Positions 53,867 to 62,231 of a stretch of 63,925 bases of DNA are shown here, piece after piece. The notes beneath the pieces were generated by a model. The model made no database searches and was not told where the DNA came from. It saw nothing but the letters and a program-made list of their open reading frames with translations. The stretch covers positions 1 to 63,925 of the forward strand of contig NZ_LGLN01000078.1 of assembly GCF_001293775.1 (NCBI RefSeq), written 5' to 3'. The number at the start of each line of letters is the position of its first letter. Position 1 is the first letter of the stretch. The translations under genes were made by a program, and so were the position numbers. Source of the DNA: Pseudomonas syringae pv. cilantro (GTDB lineage Bacteria; Pseudomonadota; Gammaproteobacteria; Pseudomonadales; Pseudomonadaceae).

Positions 53867-54427
53867 ATGCTCAAGGGGTTTATCGGCAAGGATTATCTGC
53901 TACTGGTGATCGCTGCTTCGCTGGTTGTCGTGCTGTTACTGGGCGCAGGCTTGACCTCGCGCCCGGCCGACTGGGCTGGCTGGATGCAGGCCATCGGCCT
54001 GATCGTCGGTTTGATGGTTGCCGTGGCGGTCCCGGCCATCCAGCGCAAACAGGACGCAGCGCTGGCGCACAAGCAGCTGCGTGATCGGGAAGTGGGCTAT
54101 GCCCGTCGCATGCAATACCTGTGTGGCGAGTTGAGCGAGTTGCAGGGGCAGATCAGCCTGAACCTGACGCACTTGCGTGCCAGTGACCGGCACAGCCTGA
54201 AGTACACGTTGCAGGATTACCTGCACCGGCTGTTCGAGTCCCACAAGCAGGACCTGAATGACGACCGGGTGGTGTTGGCGCATGAATTGCGACAGGTCGC
54301 CAATGACCTGATAGACGAACTCGACAGCGGCCGCACTGACCGCGTGGTGTTCATGGCGCTGGAGAAGCGTTTGCAGAAACTGGCTCACCGCTGCCAGGTC
54401 AACGCGGCAATGGCCGAACGTATCTGA
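53867..54427 (+). CDS. Hypothetical membrane protein
   Basis: The 186-residue protein has two N-terminal hydrophobic segments (about 10-29 and 39-58) followed by a long, charged, helical cytoplasmic or periplasmic tail with coiled-coil character (RDREVGYARRMQYLCGELSELQGQ...). AAGGAG lies before ATG 53867. I do not recognise a family. Confidence 0.7.
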   Translation: MLKGFIGKDYLLLVIAASLVVVLLLGAGLTSRPADWAGWMQAIGLIVGLMVAVAVPAIQRKQDAALAHKQLRDREVGYARRMQYLCGELSELQGQISLNLTHLRASDRHSLKYTLQDYLHRLFESHKQDLNDDRVVLAHELRQVANDLIDELDSGRTDRVVFMALEKRLQKLAHRCQVNAAMAERI

Positions 54428-54445
54428 GGGAAAGCAGCGTGTTAA

Positions 54446-54628
54446 TCAGCTGTGGAGGGGTTGGCGTTGCAGTTGACGCGACAGCGCTTCGGCCACCGGC
54501 AACGACGCGAGCGGGCCACTGACCGGCTCGCCGTCCTGAATGAGATACCAACAGGCCAGCAAGCCTTTTGCTCTCAGCGTGGCAGGCACTGCGCTGCCGA
54601 CGACGGACATGATGTTTACCTTGGTCAT
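54446..54628 (-). CDS. Small hypothetical protein
   Basis: A 60-residue ORF starts at ATG 54628 (MTKVNIMSVVGSAVPATLR), with a strong GAGGAGG site seven bases before it. The frame extends upstream to 54766, but the ribosome-binding site decides for the shorter form. No family is recognised. It is convergent with the membrane-protein gene. Confidence 0.6.
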   Translation of the reverse strand: MTKVNIMSVVGSAVPATLRAKGLLACWYLIQDGEPVSGPLASLPVAEALSRQLQRQPLHS

Positions 54629-54767
54629 AACGCTGCCTCCTCGAACCATGGCGTTACTGTAGGGGGCAATCGGCAACGTTAGAAATCGACGTTCTCGATA
54701 GTAGTCATTGATAACAACAGGGGTTCGCAGCATTGCGCGAGCGGGCCATGTCATGCGCACACCCATT

Positions 54768-54796
54768 AAAAAACCCGCCTGAAAAGGCGGGTTTTT
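54768..54796. terminator. Bidirectional terminator
   Basis: AAAAAACCCGCCT and AGGCGGGTTTTT form a GC-rich stem around GAAA, with A-run and T-run flanks on opposite sides. Confidence 0.9.
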
Positions 54797-54802
54797 GTTC
54801 TG

Positions 54803-55159
54803 TTACCAACGACCGCGTGGCGGACCATAGTAATAAGCGGGGCCTGGGGGCGGGCCCCAGCGATGGTAGTAGCCCGGCGGTGGGGGCGGCGGGTAGCGCT
54901 CGACAACCTGATACACCGGAGCCGGCTGGTAGTAGACCGGCGGTGGTGCGTAATAAACCGGCTGCTGTTGCACGTAGACCGGCTCGCGTTCCACGTAAAC
55001 CGTTCTGTCACGGCCTGAAGATACCGCCGCCCCGACAACGGCAGCGCCTACGATAGCACCTACCACGGCAGGGCCACCCCAGCCACGGTCAGCATTCGCC
55101 TGGCCAGCAAGGGCCAAGGCACCTACAAACAAGGCAATTTTGGGGATTTGACGAATCAT
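54803..55159 (-). CDS. Secreted Pro/Tyr-rich protein with glycine zipper
   Basis: The 118-residue protein has a signal peptide (MIRQIPKIALFVGALALAGQANA), then a small Gly/Ala segment (VVGAIVGAAVVGAAV) resembling a glycine zipper, then a Pro/Tyr/Val-rich tail (PVYYAPPPVYYQP). It is probably envelope-associated or secreted. No enzyme motif is present. Confidence 0.75.
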   Translation of the reverse strand: MIRQIPKIALFVGALALAGQANADRGWGGPAVVGAIVGAAVVGAAVSSGRDRTVYVEREPVYVQQQPVYYAPPPVYYQPAPVYQVVERYPPPPPPGYYHRWGPPPGPAYYYGPPRGRW

Positions 55160-55299
55160 GACTGTTCCTCGCTCTCAACCCGTTGTCGCGCGCCTGCATC
55201 ACTCTCAAGCACTGCCACGGGATAACACTATGACATCGAAATTGTAAGAATCTGCGAAAGCGCTGAGTAAATTTTATGTAAGGTGCGTTTCCGCATCGG

Positions 55300-55354
55300 C
55301 CAGGGTCTGTTCCCGTTGCATCGCGGCTCGTGATGCAACGGGAACAGACCCTGG
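55300..55354. repeat. 22-bp perfect inverted repeat (hairpin)
   Basis: The arms 55300-55321 and 55333-55354 are perfectly complementary over 22 bases around an 11-base loop. It lies upstream of the shikimate-dehydrogenase-like gene and has no T-run, so it is not a normal terminator. It may be a transcript-stabilising or mobile-derived hairpin. Confidence 0.8.
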
Positions 55355-55410
55355 TGCGTAGCTTACGCTGTTGTCGAAGTGGCAAGCCATTACCGTCTGG
55401 AGGAAGCATC

Positions 55411-56226
55411 ATGCCCATTACAGCTAACAGGGACACGCAGTTGTGTATGTCCATGGCCGCGCGCCCGGGAAACTTCGGCGTCCGTTTTCATAATCATCTT
55501 TTCCAGCAATTGGGCCTCAACTTCTATTACAAGACCTTCTCGCCGAATAATCTGCCGGCTGCCGTAGCGGGCATCCGTTCGCTGGGTATTCGCGGCAGCG
55601 CCGTGTCGATGCCGTTCAAGGAAGCCTGCATCGAACTGGTCGATGAACTGGACGCGTCGGCGGCCGCTATCCAGTCGATCAACACGATCGTCAATACCGA
55701 CGGCCATCTGAAAGCGTTCAATACCGACTACATTGCCGTGGCGCAGTTGATGGACAGTCACGCTGTGCCACACAGCGCATTTGCCCTGCGCGGCAGCGGC
55801 GGCATGGCCAAGGCCGTTGCATTTGCGCTAAGGGATGCAGGCTTTACCGATGGGCTGATTGTGGCCCGCAATCAGCAGGCTGGGCAGCGTCTGGCCGAGG
55901 CCTGCGGGTTTCGCTGGCAGGCGGAACTGGGAACGGCGCGGCCTCCGTTGCTGGTCAACGTCACCCCGTTGGGCATGCAAGGTGCGCAGGCCGATGAACT
56001 GGCATTCGACCTGCCGGCTATCGAAGCTGCGCAGACTGTTTTTGACGCCGTGGCGATGCCTGCTGAAACACCGTTGATCCAGGCTGCACGTCGGCTGGGC
56101 AAGCGCGTCGTGAGCGGCGATGAAGTCGCGGCCATCCAGGCCCTGGAGCAATTCGTGCTCTATACCGGCGTGCGCCCGACCGATGAGCAGTTCCAGCAAG
56201 CGGCGGCTTTTGCCAGAGCCGGATAG
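55411..56226 (+). CDS. Shikimate dehydrogenase-like protein
   Basis: The 271-residue protein is of the AroE family. The presumed catalytic Lys70 (VSMPFKEA), Asn91 (SINTIVN) and Asp106 (FNTDY) are intact, and the NADP region is RGSGGMAKAVAFAL. The usual substrate-binding SxS loop is changed (CMSMAARPGNFG), so it is probably a paralogue (AroE-like or quinate/shikimate-related), not the biosynthetic enzyme. ATG 55411 has GGAGGAA in front; upstream codons enter the hairpin. Confidence 0.83.
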   Translation: MPITANRDTQLCMSMAARPGNFGVRFHNHLFQQLGLNFYYKTFSPNNLPAAVAGIRSLGIRGSAVSMPFKEACIELVDELDASAAAIQSINTIVNTDGHLKAFNTDYIAVAQLMDSHAVPHSAFALRGSGGMAKAVAFALRDAGFTDGLIVARNQQAGQRLAEACGFRWQAELGTARPPLLVNVTPLGMQGAQADELAFDLPAIEAAQTVFDAVAMPAETPLIQAARRLGKRVVSGDEVAAIQALEQFVLYTGVRPTDEQFQQAAAFARAG

Positions 56227-56268
56227 CCACACGCTGCTGTGCGCTAAAGACGGGCAGGGCAGTGCGTT

Positions 56269-56931
56269 TCACTCCAGCCTGGCGAGGCGTTCTTCCAGTG
56301 CGGCAACTCGCGCTTCCAGTTCATCGATGCGCTGACTGGCGGCCGGATTCGCTGCGCCGCGTTCCGGCGGTTGCTGGCGAGTCGCGAGAAGCTCTTGCCT
56401 GTCTTGCGGATCACCCAGCAGGTGCATGTAGCGGTCTTCTCGCTGGCCGGACTGGCGTGGCACCAGGACCGCCAGCCCGCGGCTGATCAGGCGTTCGAGT
56501 TGATGAACGATCTGCTCGCTGTCTTCGAAGTCGTGCATGCGATTGCTGCGGGTCAGCAGTTCACTGACGGTTTGCGGGCCGCGCAGCAACAGCAGACCGG
56601 TGAGGATTACTTGTGCAGGAACCAGCTCAAGACCCTTGTCGACCTTGTGCTCCCAGCGATCGGCACGGCTGCCCATCACCAGACGCGTCAGGCCGCGTCC
56701 TTCCAGCGCGCGCAGGCTTTGACCGACCTGGCCCTGGGTCAGGTTCATGACCGGATCACGGCTGGTCTTCTGGTTGCAGGCAATCACCAGTGCGTTAAGG
56801 GTCAGCGGGTAGGTCTCGGGGTTGGTCGCCTGCTTCTCGATCAGGCAGCCAAGAATGCGGATTTCCGTGCTGTTGAGCTGCAATGCCTCGGTGTTCGCGG
56901 GCGATTCGCTGGATGAGAGTTCGGTAGACAT
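56269..56931 (-). CDS. YceH family (DUF480) protein
   Basis: The 220-residue protein has the two winged-helix domains of YceH/DUF480 (LNSTEIRILGCLIEKQATNPETYPLTLNALVIACNQKTSRDPVM; then RADRWEHKVDKGL) and a short C-terminal coiled-coil (RIDELEARVAALEERLARLE). The function is not established. Confidence 0.88.
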   Translation of the reverse strand: MSTELSSSESPANTEALQLNSTEIRILGCLIEKQATNPETYPLTLNALVIACNQKTSRDPVMNLTQGQVGQSLRALEGRGLTRLVMGSRADRWEHKVDKGLELVPAQVILTGLLLLRGPQTVSELLTRSNRMHDFEDSEQIVHQLERLISRGLAVLVPRQSGQREDRYMHLLGDPQDRQELLATRQQPPERGAANPAASQRIDELEARVAALEERLARLE

Positions 56932-57053
56932 GACGCTTCCCTGGGTGATGGCGGTGGATCAGCGTAGGGCGTGGCAGAAATTATTGCCAGTGGCGCAGGC
57001 GATCATCTGCGCATCGACTGAAAAGTGTCACGGTGATTCGCAGCCGGGCGGTC

Positions 57054-57059
57054 TATAAT
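57054..57059 (+). promoter_or_regulatory. -10 element of DUF1993 gene
   Basis: TATAAT lies 27 bases before the ATG. No good -35 hexamer is evident, so an activator may assist. Confidence 0.5.
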
Positions 57060-57085
57060 TGCGCCTTTCTCACTCAGGATACGTC

Positions 57086-57595
57086 ATGTCTATTTCCCTG
57101 TACGCCGCCTCCATTCCTGTCTTTCAGCAGATGCTCAACGCGCTCAGCGATGTGCTGACCAAGGCTGAAACCTACGCGACCGAGAAGAAAATCCAGCCCC
57201 CGGCCTTGCTGCAGGCCCGCTTGTTCCCGGACATGCTGCCTTTTACCCGTCAGGTGCAGATCGCTGTCGACTTCGCCAAAGGCGCGTCGGCGCGTCTGGC
57301 TGGCGTCGAGATCCCGCAATACGAAGACACCGAGACCACCTTCGAAGAGTTACAGGCATTGCTGGCCAAGACTCTCGCCTTCATCGGCAGCATTACGCCT
57401 GAACAGGTAGACGGCAAGGAAGGCATCGAGATCGTCCTGCGCCCTGGCACTGAAAAGGAAAAGCGCCTGAATGGTCAGGCTTATCTGCTCAGCTACGCCT
57501 TGCCGCAGTTTTTCTTTCACGTAACCACCGCTTACAACCTGCTGCGCCACAATGGCGTCGAGATCGGCAAACGCGACTTCATGGGCAAGTTTTAA
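57086..57595 (+). CDS. DUF1993 protein
   Basis: The 169-residue protein matches the DUF1993 (DinB-like helical bundle) family: LYAASIPVFQQMLNALSDVL near the start and LLSYALPQFFFHVTTAYNLLRHNGVEIGKRDFMG near the end. Start ATG 57086 with AGGAT upstream. Its function is unknown. Confidence 0.86.
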   Translation: MSISLYAASIPVFQQMLNALSDVLTKAETYATEKKIQPPALLQARLFPDMLPFTRQVQIAVDFAKGASARLAGVEIPQYEDTETTFEELQALLAKTLAFIGSITPEQVDGKEGIEIVLRPGTEKEKRLNGQAYLLSYALPQFFFHVTTAYNLLRHNGVEIGKRDFMGKF

Positions 57596-57612
57596 AATCT
57601 GAAACCAGGTGC

Positions 57613-57644
57613 CTGTGGGAGCGTCGCCCGGCTCACTCCCACAG
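57613..57644. repeat. REP-like hairpin
   Basis: CTGTGGGAG and CTCCCACAG form a stem with a 14-base loop, as in short Pseudomonas repetitive extragenic palindromes. It sits just downstream of the DUF1993 gene and may also act as its terminator or stabiliser. Confidence 0.6.
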
Positions 57645-57756
57645 CGCCTCATTCTCACACGCTGATCGATAAACGCTACATCCTGCTTCATCCCGCTTCA
57701 ATCCCCCCCGGCAGGTCGCGCTGTCGAGCGATCTGTATCGTTGTTATGGAGTATTC

Positions 57757-58908
57757 ATGTTGTTGCCCATCCTTCTGTTGTCGGCCGCCGGTTTTACCGT
57801 GCTGACCACAGAATTCGTCATTGTCGGCCTGTTGCCTGCGGTGGCCCGTGACCTGAATGTCACGGTTTCTCAGGCAGGCCTGCTGGTGACCCTGTTCGCT
57901 TTTACCGTGGCCGCTTTCGGTCCTTTCCTGACCGCTTACTTTTCGCGCTTCGAGCGCAAGCGTCTGTTCATCAGCATCCTCATCCTGTTCGGATTCGCCA
58001 ATGCGCTGGCTGCAATGGCCCCCAATATGGCGGTGATGGGTATTGCGCGCCTGATCCCTGCGCTGGGGTTGCCGGTTTTCTGGGCGCTGGCCAGTGAAAC
58101 GGCGGTGGATATCGTCGGGCCGGAGTTTGCCGGGCGGGCGATTGCCAGAATCGGTTTCGGAATCGTCTGCGCCACGGTGTTCGGCATTCCTGTGGGCACA
58201 CTGATTTCCGATGCCTTTGGCTGGCGCAGCGCGTTTGCGGTACTGGCCATACTGGCGCTCGCCAAGGCGCTGTTGCTCGTGGTCTACCTGCCCAGAACGG
58301 CGGCGAAGAAAAATCCGGTTTCAATCCTCAAGCAATTCGCCATTCTGCGCAGCCCGATAATGCAAGGGCACGTGTTGCTTTCGGTGTTGGTGTTCAGCGG
58401 CATGTTCACGGCGTACACCTACCTGGCAGACATGCTGGAGCGCCTGGCCGGTTTCGATGGCAATCTGGTCGGCTGGTGCCTGATGGGCTTTGGCGCGGTC
58501 GGTCTGCTTGGCAATGCGCTGGGCGGGCGCATGGTCGACCGTCATCCGCTGATCGCCAGCCTGCTATTCTGCGCGTTTATGGTGATCGGCCTGGTGGCGG
58601 TGGTGCCAAGCATTCATTCGATCATTGCGCTGGCGCTCGCACTGGCGGTGTGGGGCATCACGCAGGCCGCGCTGTTTCTGGTCAGTCATGTGCGCCTGAT
58701 CAAGGCCGCACCCGAAGCGCCCGCGTTCGGCGCATCGCTGAACATTGCCGGGGCGAACCTGGGCATCGGCATCGGCGCAGTCATCGGCGGCCGGGTGATT
58801 GATCATCTGGGGCTGGGCAACGTCGGTTTCGCCGCCGCCGCAATCATCGTGCTGGCCATCGTGCTGGCGCTGGTGCTGATCAAGCGTGACCCTAGCCCGC
58901 GTCGGTAA
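57757..58908 (+). CDS. MFS efflux transporter
   Basis: The 383-residue protein has about twelve membrane segments and begins with the DHA1-type region (LLPILLLSAAGFTVLTTEFVIVGLLPAVARDLNVT). It likely exports a small compound such as a sugar, drug or arabinose analogue. Its 3' end overlaps the convergent nhaR by 17 bases. No specific regulator lies next to it other than nhaR. Confidence 0.85.
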   Translation: MLLPILLLSAAGFTVLTTEFVIVGLLPAVARDLNVTVSQAGLLVTLFAFTVAAFGPFLTAYFSRFERKRLFISILILFGFANALAAMAPNMAVMGIARLIPALGLPVFWALASETAVDIVGPEFAGRAIARIGFGIVCATVFGIPVGTLISDAFGWRSAFAVLAILALAKALLLVVYLPRTAAKKNPVSILKQFAILRSPIMQGHVLLSVLVFSGMFTAYTYLADMLERLAGFDGNLVGWCLMGFGAVGLLGNALGGRMVDRHPLIASLLFCAFMVIGLVAVVPSIHSIIALALALAVWGITQAALFLVSHVRLIKAAPEAPAFGASLNIAGANLGIGIGAVIGGRVIDHLGLGNVGFAAAAIIVLAIVLALVLIKRDPSPRR

Positions 58909-59794
58909 ACAACTGGTTTCGGGCGCTTTCGGCGATGGCCACTGCGCCGGGGTGCCGAACCTTGCGCTCGACGGTAATGGCGTAGAACGACTCGGTCACC
59001 GCATCCGTCTGGCCGATGAGCTGCACGTCATACTGGCTCTGCACTTCATCGGCGATCACGCTGGGCGCTACGAAAATGCCGCTGCCCGATTTACCGAATG
59101 CCTTCATCAGGGCGCTGTCGTCGAACTCGCCGATGATGCGCGGCTGGATTTTCAGCTCGGCAAACCAGCGTGTCAGTCTGCCACGCACCACGGTTTCCGG
59201 CCCCGGAATCAACAGCGTCGCGCCGTGCAGACACTGCGGGAAATCTACCCCGACGCGTTCGGCCACTTCGCGCGTGGCGAAAAAACTGATCCCGCATTCG
59301 CCCAGTTTGTGGCTGTGACCTTTGATATCCAGATGCGGCGGCATCGGGCTGTCGGAGATCACCAGGTCCAGACGCTGCACTGCCAGCTCTGCGAGCAGCC
59401 GTTCCAGCTTGTCCTCGCGGCAGGTAATACGGATGGATTCCTGCAGATTCATGGTCGGTGAAATCAATCGATACACAATTGATTTGGGCACCACATCCGC
59501 CACGCCAATACGGAACAGCAACTGTTGTTCGTCCGGTTGCGAACGCAGCAGGTTTTCCAGCTCGTTGCCCAGTTGAAACATCTGCTCGGCGTAGGGCAGG
59601 GCCATGCGACCGGCTTCGGTCATTTCCAGTTGTCGCCCCACGCGCTGAAACAGATCGACGCCCAGCGAGGTCTCCAACAGGCTGATCTGCCCGCTGACGG
59701 TCTGAGCCGTCAGGTTCAGCTGCTCGCAAGCACGCACGATACTGCCGGTTTTGGCCACGACCCAGAAGTAATGCAGCTGCCTATAGTTGAGCAT
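58892..59794 (-). CDS. nhaR: LysR-family regulator NhaR
   Basis: The 300-residue LysR protein begins MLNYRQLHYFWVVAKTGSIVRACEQLNLT, characteristic of NhaR, which activates nhaA and biofilm genes in enteric bacteria in response to sodium. The helix-turn-helix spans about 17-45. No nhaA lies in the window, so the target here is unknown. Confidence 0.85.
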   Translation of the reverse strand: MLNYRQLHYFWVVAKTGSIVRACEQLNLTAQTVSGQISLLETSLGVDLFQRVGRQLEMTEAGRMALPYAEQMFQLGNELENLLRSQPDEQQLLFRIGVADVVPKSIVYRLISPTMNLQESIRITCREDKLERLLAELAVQRLDLVISDSPMPPHLDIKGHSHKLGECGISFFATREVAERVGVDFPQCLHGATLLIPGPETVVRGRLTRWFAELKIQPRIIGEFDDSALMKAFGKSGSGIFVAPSVIADEVQSQYDVQLIGQTDAVTESFYAITVERKVRHPGAVAIAESARNQLFTDAG

Positions 59795-59940
59795 GATTTT
59801 TTGCCGATTCGTAAAAACCGAAGTATACGCCTTGTAAAATCGAATTTTCCTGATGTTTCAAAATGTATAGAGTTGTTGCCAACGCCGGTTACGACAGAAC
59901 ATCTGGCAGGACATCCGGCCTCACACATTGAGGGAAACTC

Positions 59941-60183
59941 ATGAAGACTTCCATTTATGCGGTAATGCTGAGCGGCTCGCTACTGGTAATGGCAGGATGC
60001 GATCAGATAGAGTCGTCTACCAAGCGGGCGCTCGATACCGCAGCAGAGACTGCAAAGCAGACCATCGTAGAGACACATCAGGCGGCGACCAAGGCGCTGG
60101 ATGAGGCCAAACAGGAACTTTCCATTCTTGAGACGCCACCAAGCAAGGCTGAAACAGAAAGCAAATCCGACAAAGAAATCTAA
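59941..60183 (+). CDS. Small lipoprotein
   Basis: The 80-residue protein has a lipobox VMAGC (Cys20) after a short signal, so it is probably lipidated. The mature part is charged and helical (AETAKQTIVETHQAATKALDEAKQELS) with coiled-coil character. It lies 34 bases before terC and may be co-transcribed. Confidence 0.78.
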   Translation: MKTSIYAVMLSGSLLVMAGCDQIESSTKRALDTAAETAKQTIVETHQAATKALDEAKQELSILETPPSKAETESKSDKEI

Positions 60184-60217
60184 CGCATAACTATTGGCTC
60201 AGGCGGGGCAGTGATCT

Positions 60218-60979
60218 ATGGAATACCTTTTGGAACTCGCGACAAGTCCGGCAGCCTGGATTGCCCTGGCGACGTTGGTGGTGATGGAAGTCGTGCTGGG
60301 TATCGATAACCTGATCTTCATTTCGATCATCACCAACAAGCTGCCGGAACATCAGCGGGAAAAAGCCCGGAAACTGGGTATCGGCATGGCGCTGGTCATG
60401 CGCCTGGGTCTGCTGAGTACGGTAGCCTACATCGTGCAGCTGACAGAGCCGGTGTTCGAAGTGTTTGGTCAGGCGTTCTCATGGAAAGATATGATCCTGA
60501 TCGCCGGTGGTCTGTTCCTGGTCTGGAAAGCGACCACGGAAATCCATCACAGCATGGACGTCAAGACTGACGAAGAGAAGGCGCTCGGTTCGGTGGTTGC
60601 GTTGAGCATGGGCGCGGCAATCGTGCAGATCCTGATGCTGGACCTGGTGTTCTCCATCGACAGTATCATCACTGCCGTGGGCATGACCGAGCACTTGCCG
60701 ATCATGATCATCGCTGTAGTGAGCGCCGTGATCGTGATGCTGGTGGCTGCCAACCCGTTGGCGAAGTTCATCAACGACAACCCGACGGTGGTCATGCTGG
60801 CACTGGGCTTCTTGATCATGATCGGTATGACGCTGATTGCTGAAGGCTTCGGCGCCCATGTTCCGAAGGGCTACATCTACGCAGCCATGACGTTCTCGGC
60901 CGCCATTGAAGGCTTGAACATGCTGGTACGCAGAGCACGTCGCAGGAAGGCTGCTGCTGCGAAAGTATCAGCCAGCTGA
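60218..60979 (+). CDS. TerC family membrane protein
   Basis: The 253-residue protein has about seven membrane segments with the TerC acidic motifs: VVMEVVLGIDNLIFISI (near 21) and DLVFSIDSIITAVGMTEHL (near 142). TerC family members act in metal homeostasis or tellurite resistance, or as helpers for membrane protein insertion. There is no tellurite gene cluster here. A terminator hairpin follows. Confidence 0.9.
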   Translation: MEYLLELATSPAAWIALATLVVMEVVLGIDNLIFISIITNKLPEHQREKARKLGIGMALVMRLGLLSTVAYIVQLTEPVFEVFGQAFSWKDMILIAGGLFLVWKATTEIHHSMDVKTDEEKALGSVVALSMGAAIVQILMLDLVFSIDSIITAVGMTEHLPIMIIAVVSAVIVMLVAANPLAKFINDNPTVVMLALGFLIMIGMTLIAEGFGAHVPKGYIYAAMTFSAAIEGLNMLVRRARRRKAAAAKVSAS

Positions 60980-60995
60980 TAGCGCGCGAGGCTGG

Positions 60996-61032
60996 AAAAA
61001 AGGTCTACCCGGGTAACCGGGTCGACCTTTTT
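60996..61032. terminator. Terminator after terC
   Basis: AAAGGTC and GACCTTT enclose an inner stem ACCCGG/CCGGGT, flanked by an A-run and TTTTT. Confidence 0.88.
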
Positions 61033-61077
61033 GCATTCAATGCATGATGCACATGCATGAACACAGGCGTGCATGGC

Positions 61078-61260
61078 TCAGCCGATTACCGCAGGTTGCC
61101 CGTTGGCCGGCTTTGCCAAGTCCGGCTTCTGCACCGCAATGGGCTCGATGCTGCGCGGAGGGTGGCGACGCCGCGAAACGCGCATTACCCCCCACAGCAT
61201 GGCGCTCGACACGGCGAGCCACGAAGCGGTCAGCATCACGATTGTCAGTTCCAGGCTCAT
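61078..61260 (-). CDS. Small membrane protein
   Basis: A 60-residue ORF starts at ATG 61260 (MSLELTIVMLTASWLAVSS), with a strong GGGGAGG site seven bases upstream. One membrane segment spans about 4-26; the rest is basic then Pro-rich. The frame extends to 61323 but the ribosome-binding site supports the short form. It is convergent with terC. No family is known to me. Confidence 0.6.
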   Translation of the reverse strand: MSLELTIVMLTASWLAVSSAMLWGVMRVSRRRHPPRSIEPIAVQKPDLAKPANGQPAVIG

Positions 61261-61481
61261 AAGCGCCTCCCCATCCTGCTTTTCTGTAACGGTCTTGATA
61301 ACTGACAGTCTAGTACGGGGCATGTTTCGGTTTAATTGACCAATGGCATCGGGCTATGACTGATTGGCTCGTTTCCGCCGAACGGGCGGCTGAACAACGC
61401 TATACCGTGACGCCGGACAGCTCTATGATCAATGCCCGGATCGGGTCGCGGGTTGCCCGACATCAGTTCAAGTGAGTGAGC

Positions 61482-62177
61482 ATGCTGTCGTTGTCTGTTT
61501 TTTCCAGTTCCAACCCCTTCAAACGCTGCTGGCTTGCCGGTGCACTGGCTCTTGGCCTGGCCGGTTGCACTTCGATGGTCACGCCCGCTATCAAGCGCCT
61601 ACCAGACCGGGTCGAATTGACCTCTGTGCCGTTCTTCCGGGGTAACGCCTATCAAAGCGGCCCGATGGTGCTGGCGAGCATGCTGGCTAATCAGCAGGTG
61701 CAGACCACGCCTGGCTTGCTCGACAAGCCGCTGCAACTGCCAGGTGCCGAAGATCGCCTGGAGCAAAGCCTGCCGAAAGTTGCACGCGAATATGGCTTCA
61801 TGGTTTATCCGCTCGGTGGCGAATTGCAGGACTTGCTGGCTCAGGTCTCGGCCGGTTATCCGGTGATGTTGCGTCTTGCCCAAGGCTCCGCATTCTGGAA
61901 AGGGTCGCGTTACGCCGTGTTGATCGGTTACAACCGGGTTAAAGAAACGGTATTGCTCAACGTCGGGATGGACCGTCGCTATTCGATGAGCTTCAGCAGC
62001 TTCACCTCTGCCTGGAAAGGCGCTGGCAGTTGGGCGGTACTGGTTCAGTCACCTCGCCAGCTGCCCGCCAACGTCGATCAGCAGCATTGGTTGCAGGCGG
62101 CTGATGCGCTGGCGAAGGCTGGTCAGGAACAGGCGGCAGGCGAAGCCAGGAAAACCCTGGCACGCGGCGTTAAATGA
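61482..62177 (+). CDS. C39-peptidase-like lipoprotein
   Basis: The 231-residue protein has a lipobox LAGC after a signal, then a domain resembling C39-like bacteriocin-processing peptidases (VPFFRGNAYQSGPMVLASML). The segment AYQSGP stands where a catalytic Cys would be expected (usually QCGP), so Cys is replaced by Ser and activity is doubtful. The ATG at 61482 follows GTGAG by one base; GTG 61476 is an alternative. Confidence 0.72.
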   Translation: MLSLSVFSSSNPFKRCWLAGALALGLAGCTSMVTPAIKRLPDRVELTSVPFFRGNAYQSGPMVLASMLANQQVQTTPGLLDKPLQLPGAEDRLEQSLPKVAREYGFMVYPLGGELQDLLAQVSAGYPVMLRLAQGSAFWKGSRYAVLIGYNRVKETVLLNVGMDRRYSMSFSSFTSAWKGAGSWAVLVQSPRQLPANVDQQHWLQAADALAKAGQEQAAGEARKTLARGVK

Positions 62178-62193
62178 AATCAACGCAGCGTTG

Positions 62194-62221
62194 AAAAAAA
62201 CGGCACCGATGAGGTGCCGTT
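62194..62221 (-). terminator. Terminator of the PuuB-like gene
   Basis: ACGGCACC and GGTGCCGT form an 8-bp stem around GATGA. On the minus strand it is followed by a T-run, just beyond the stop of the oxidase gene. Confidence 0.85.
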
Positions 62222-62231
62222 ATGAGGTTGA

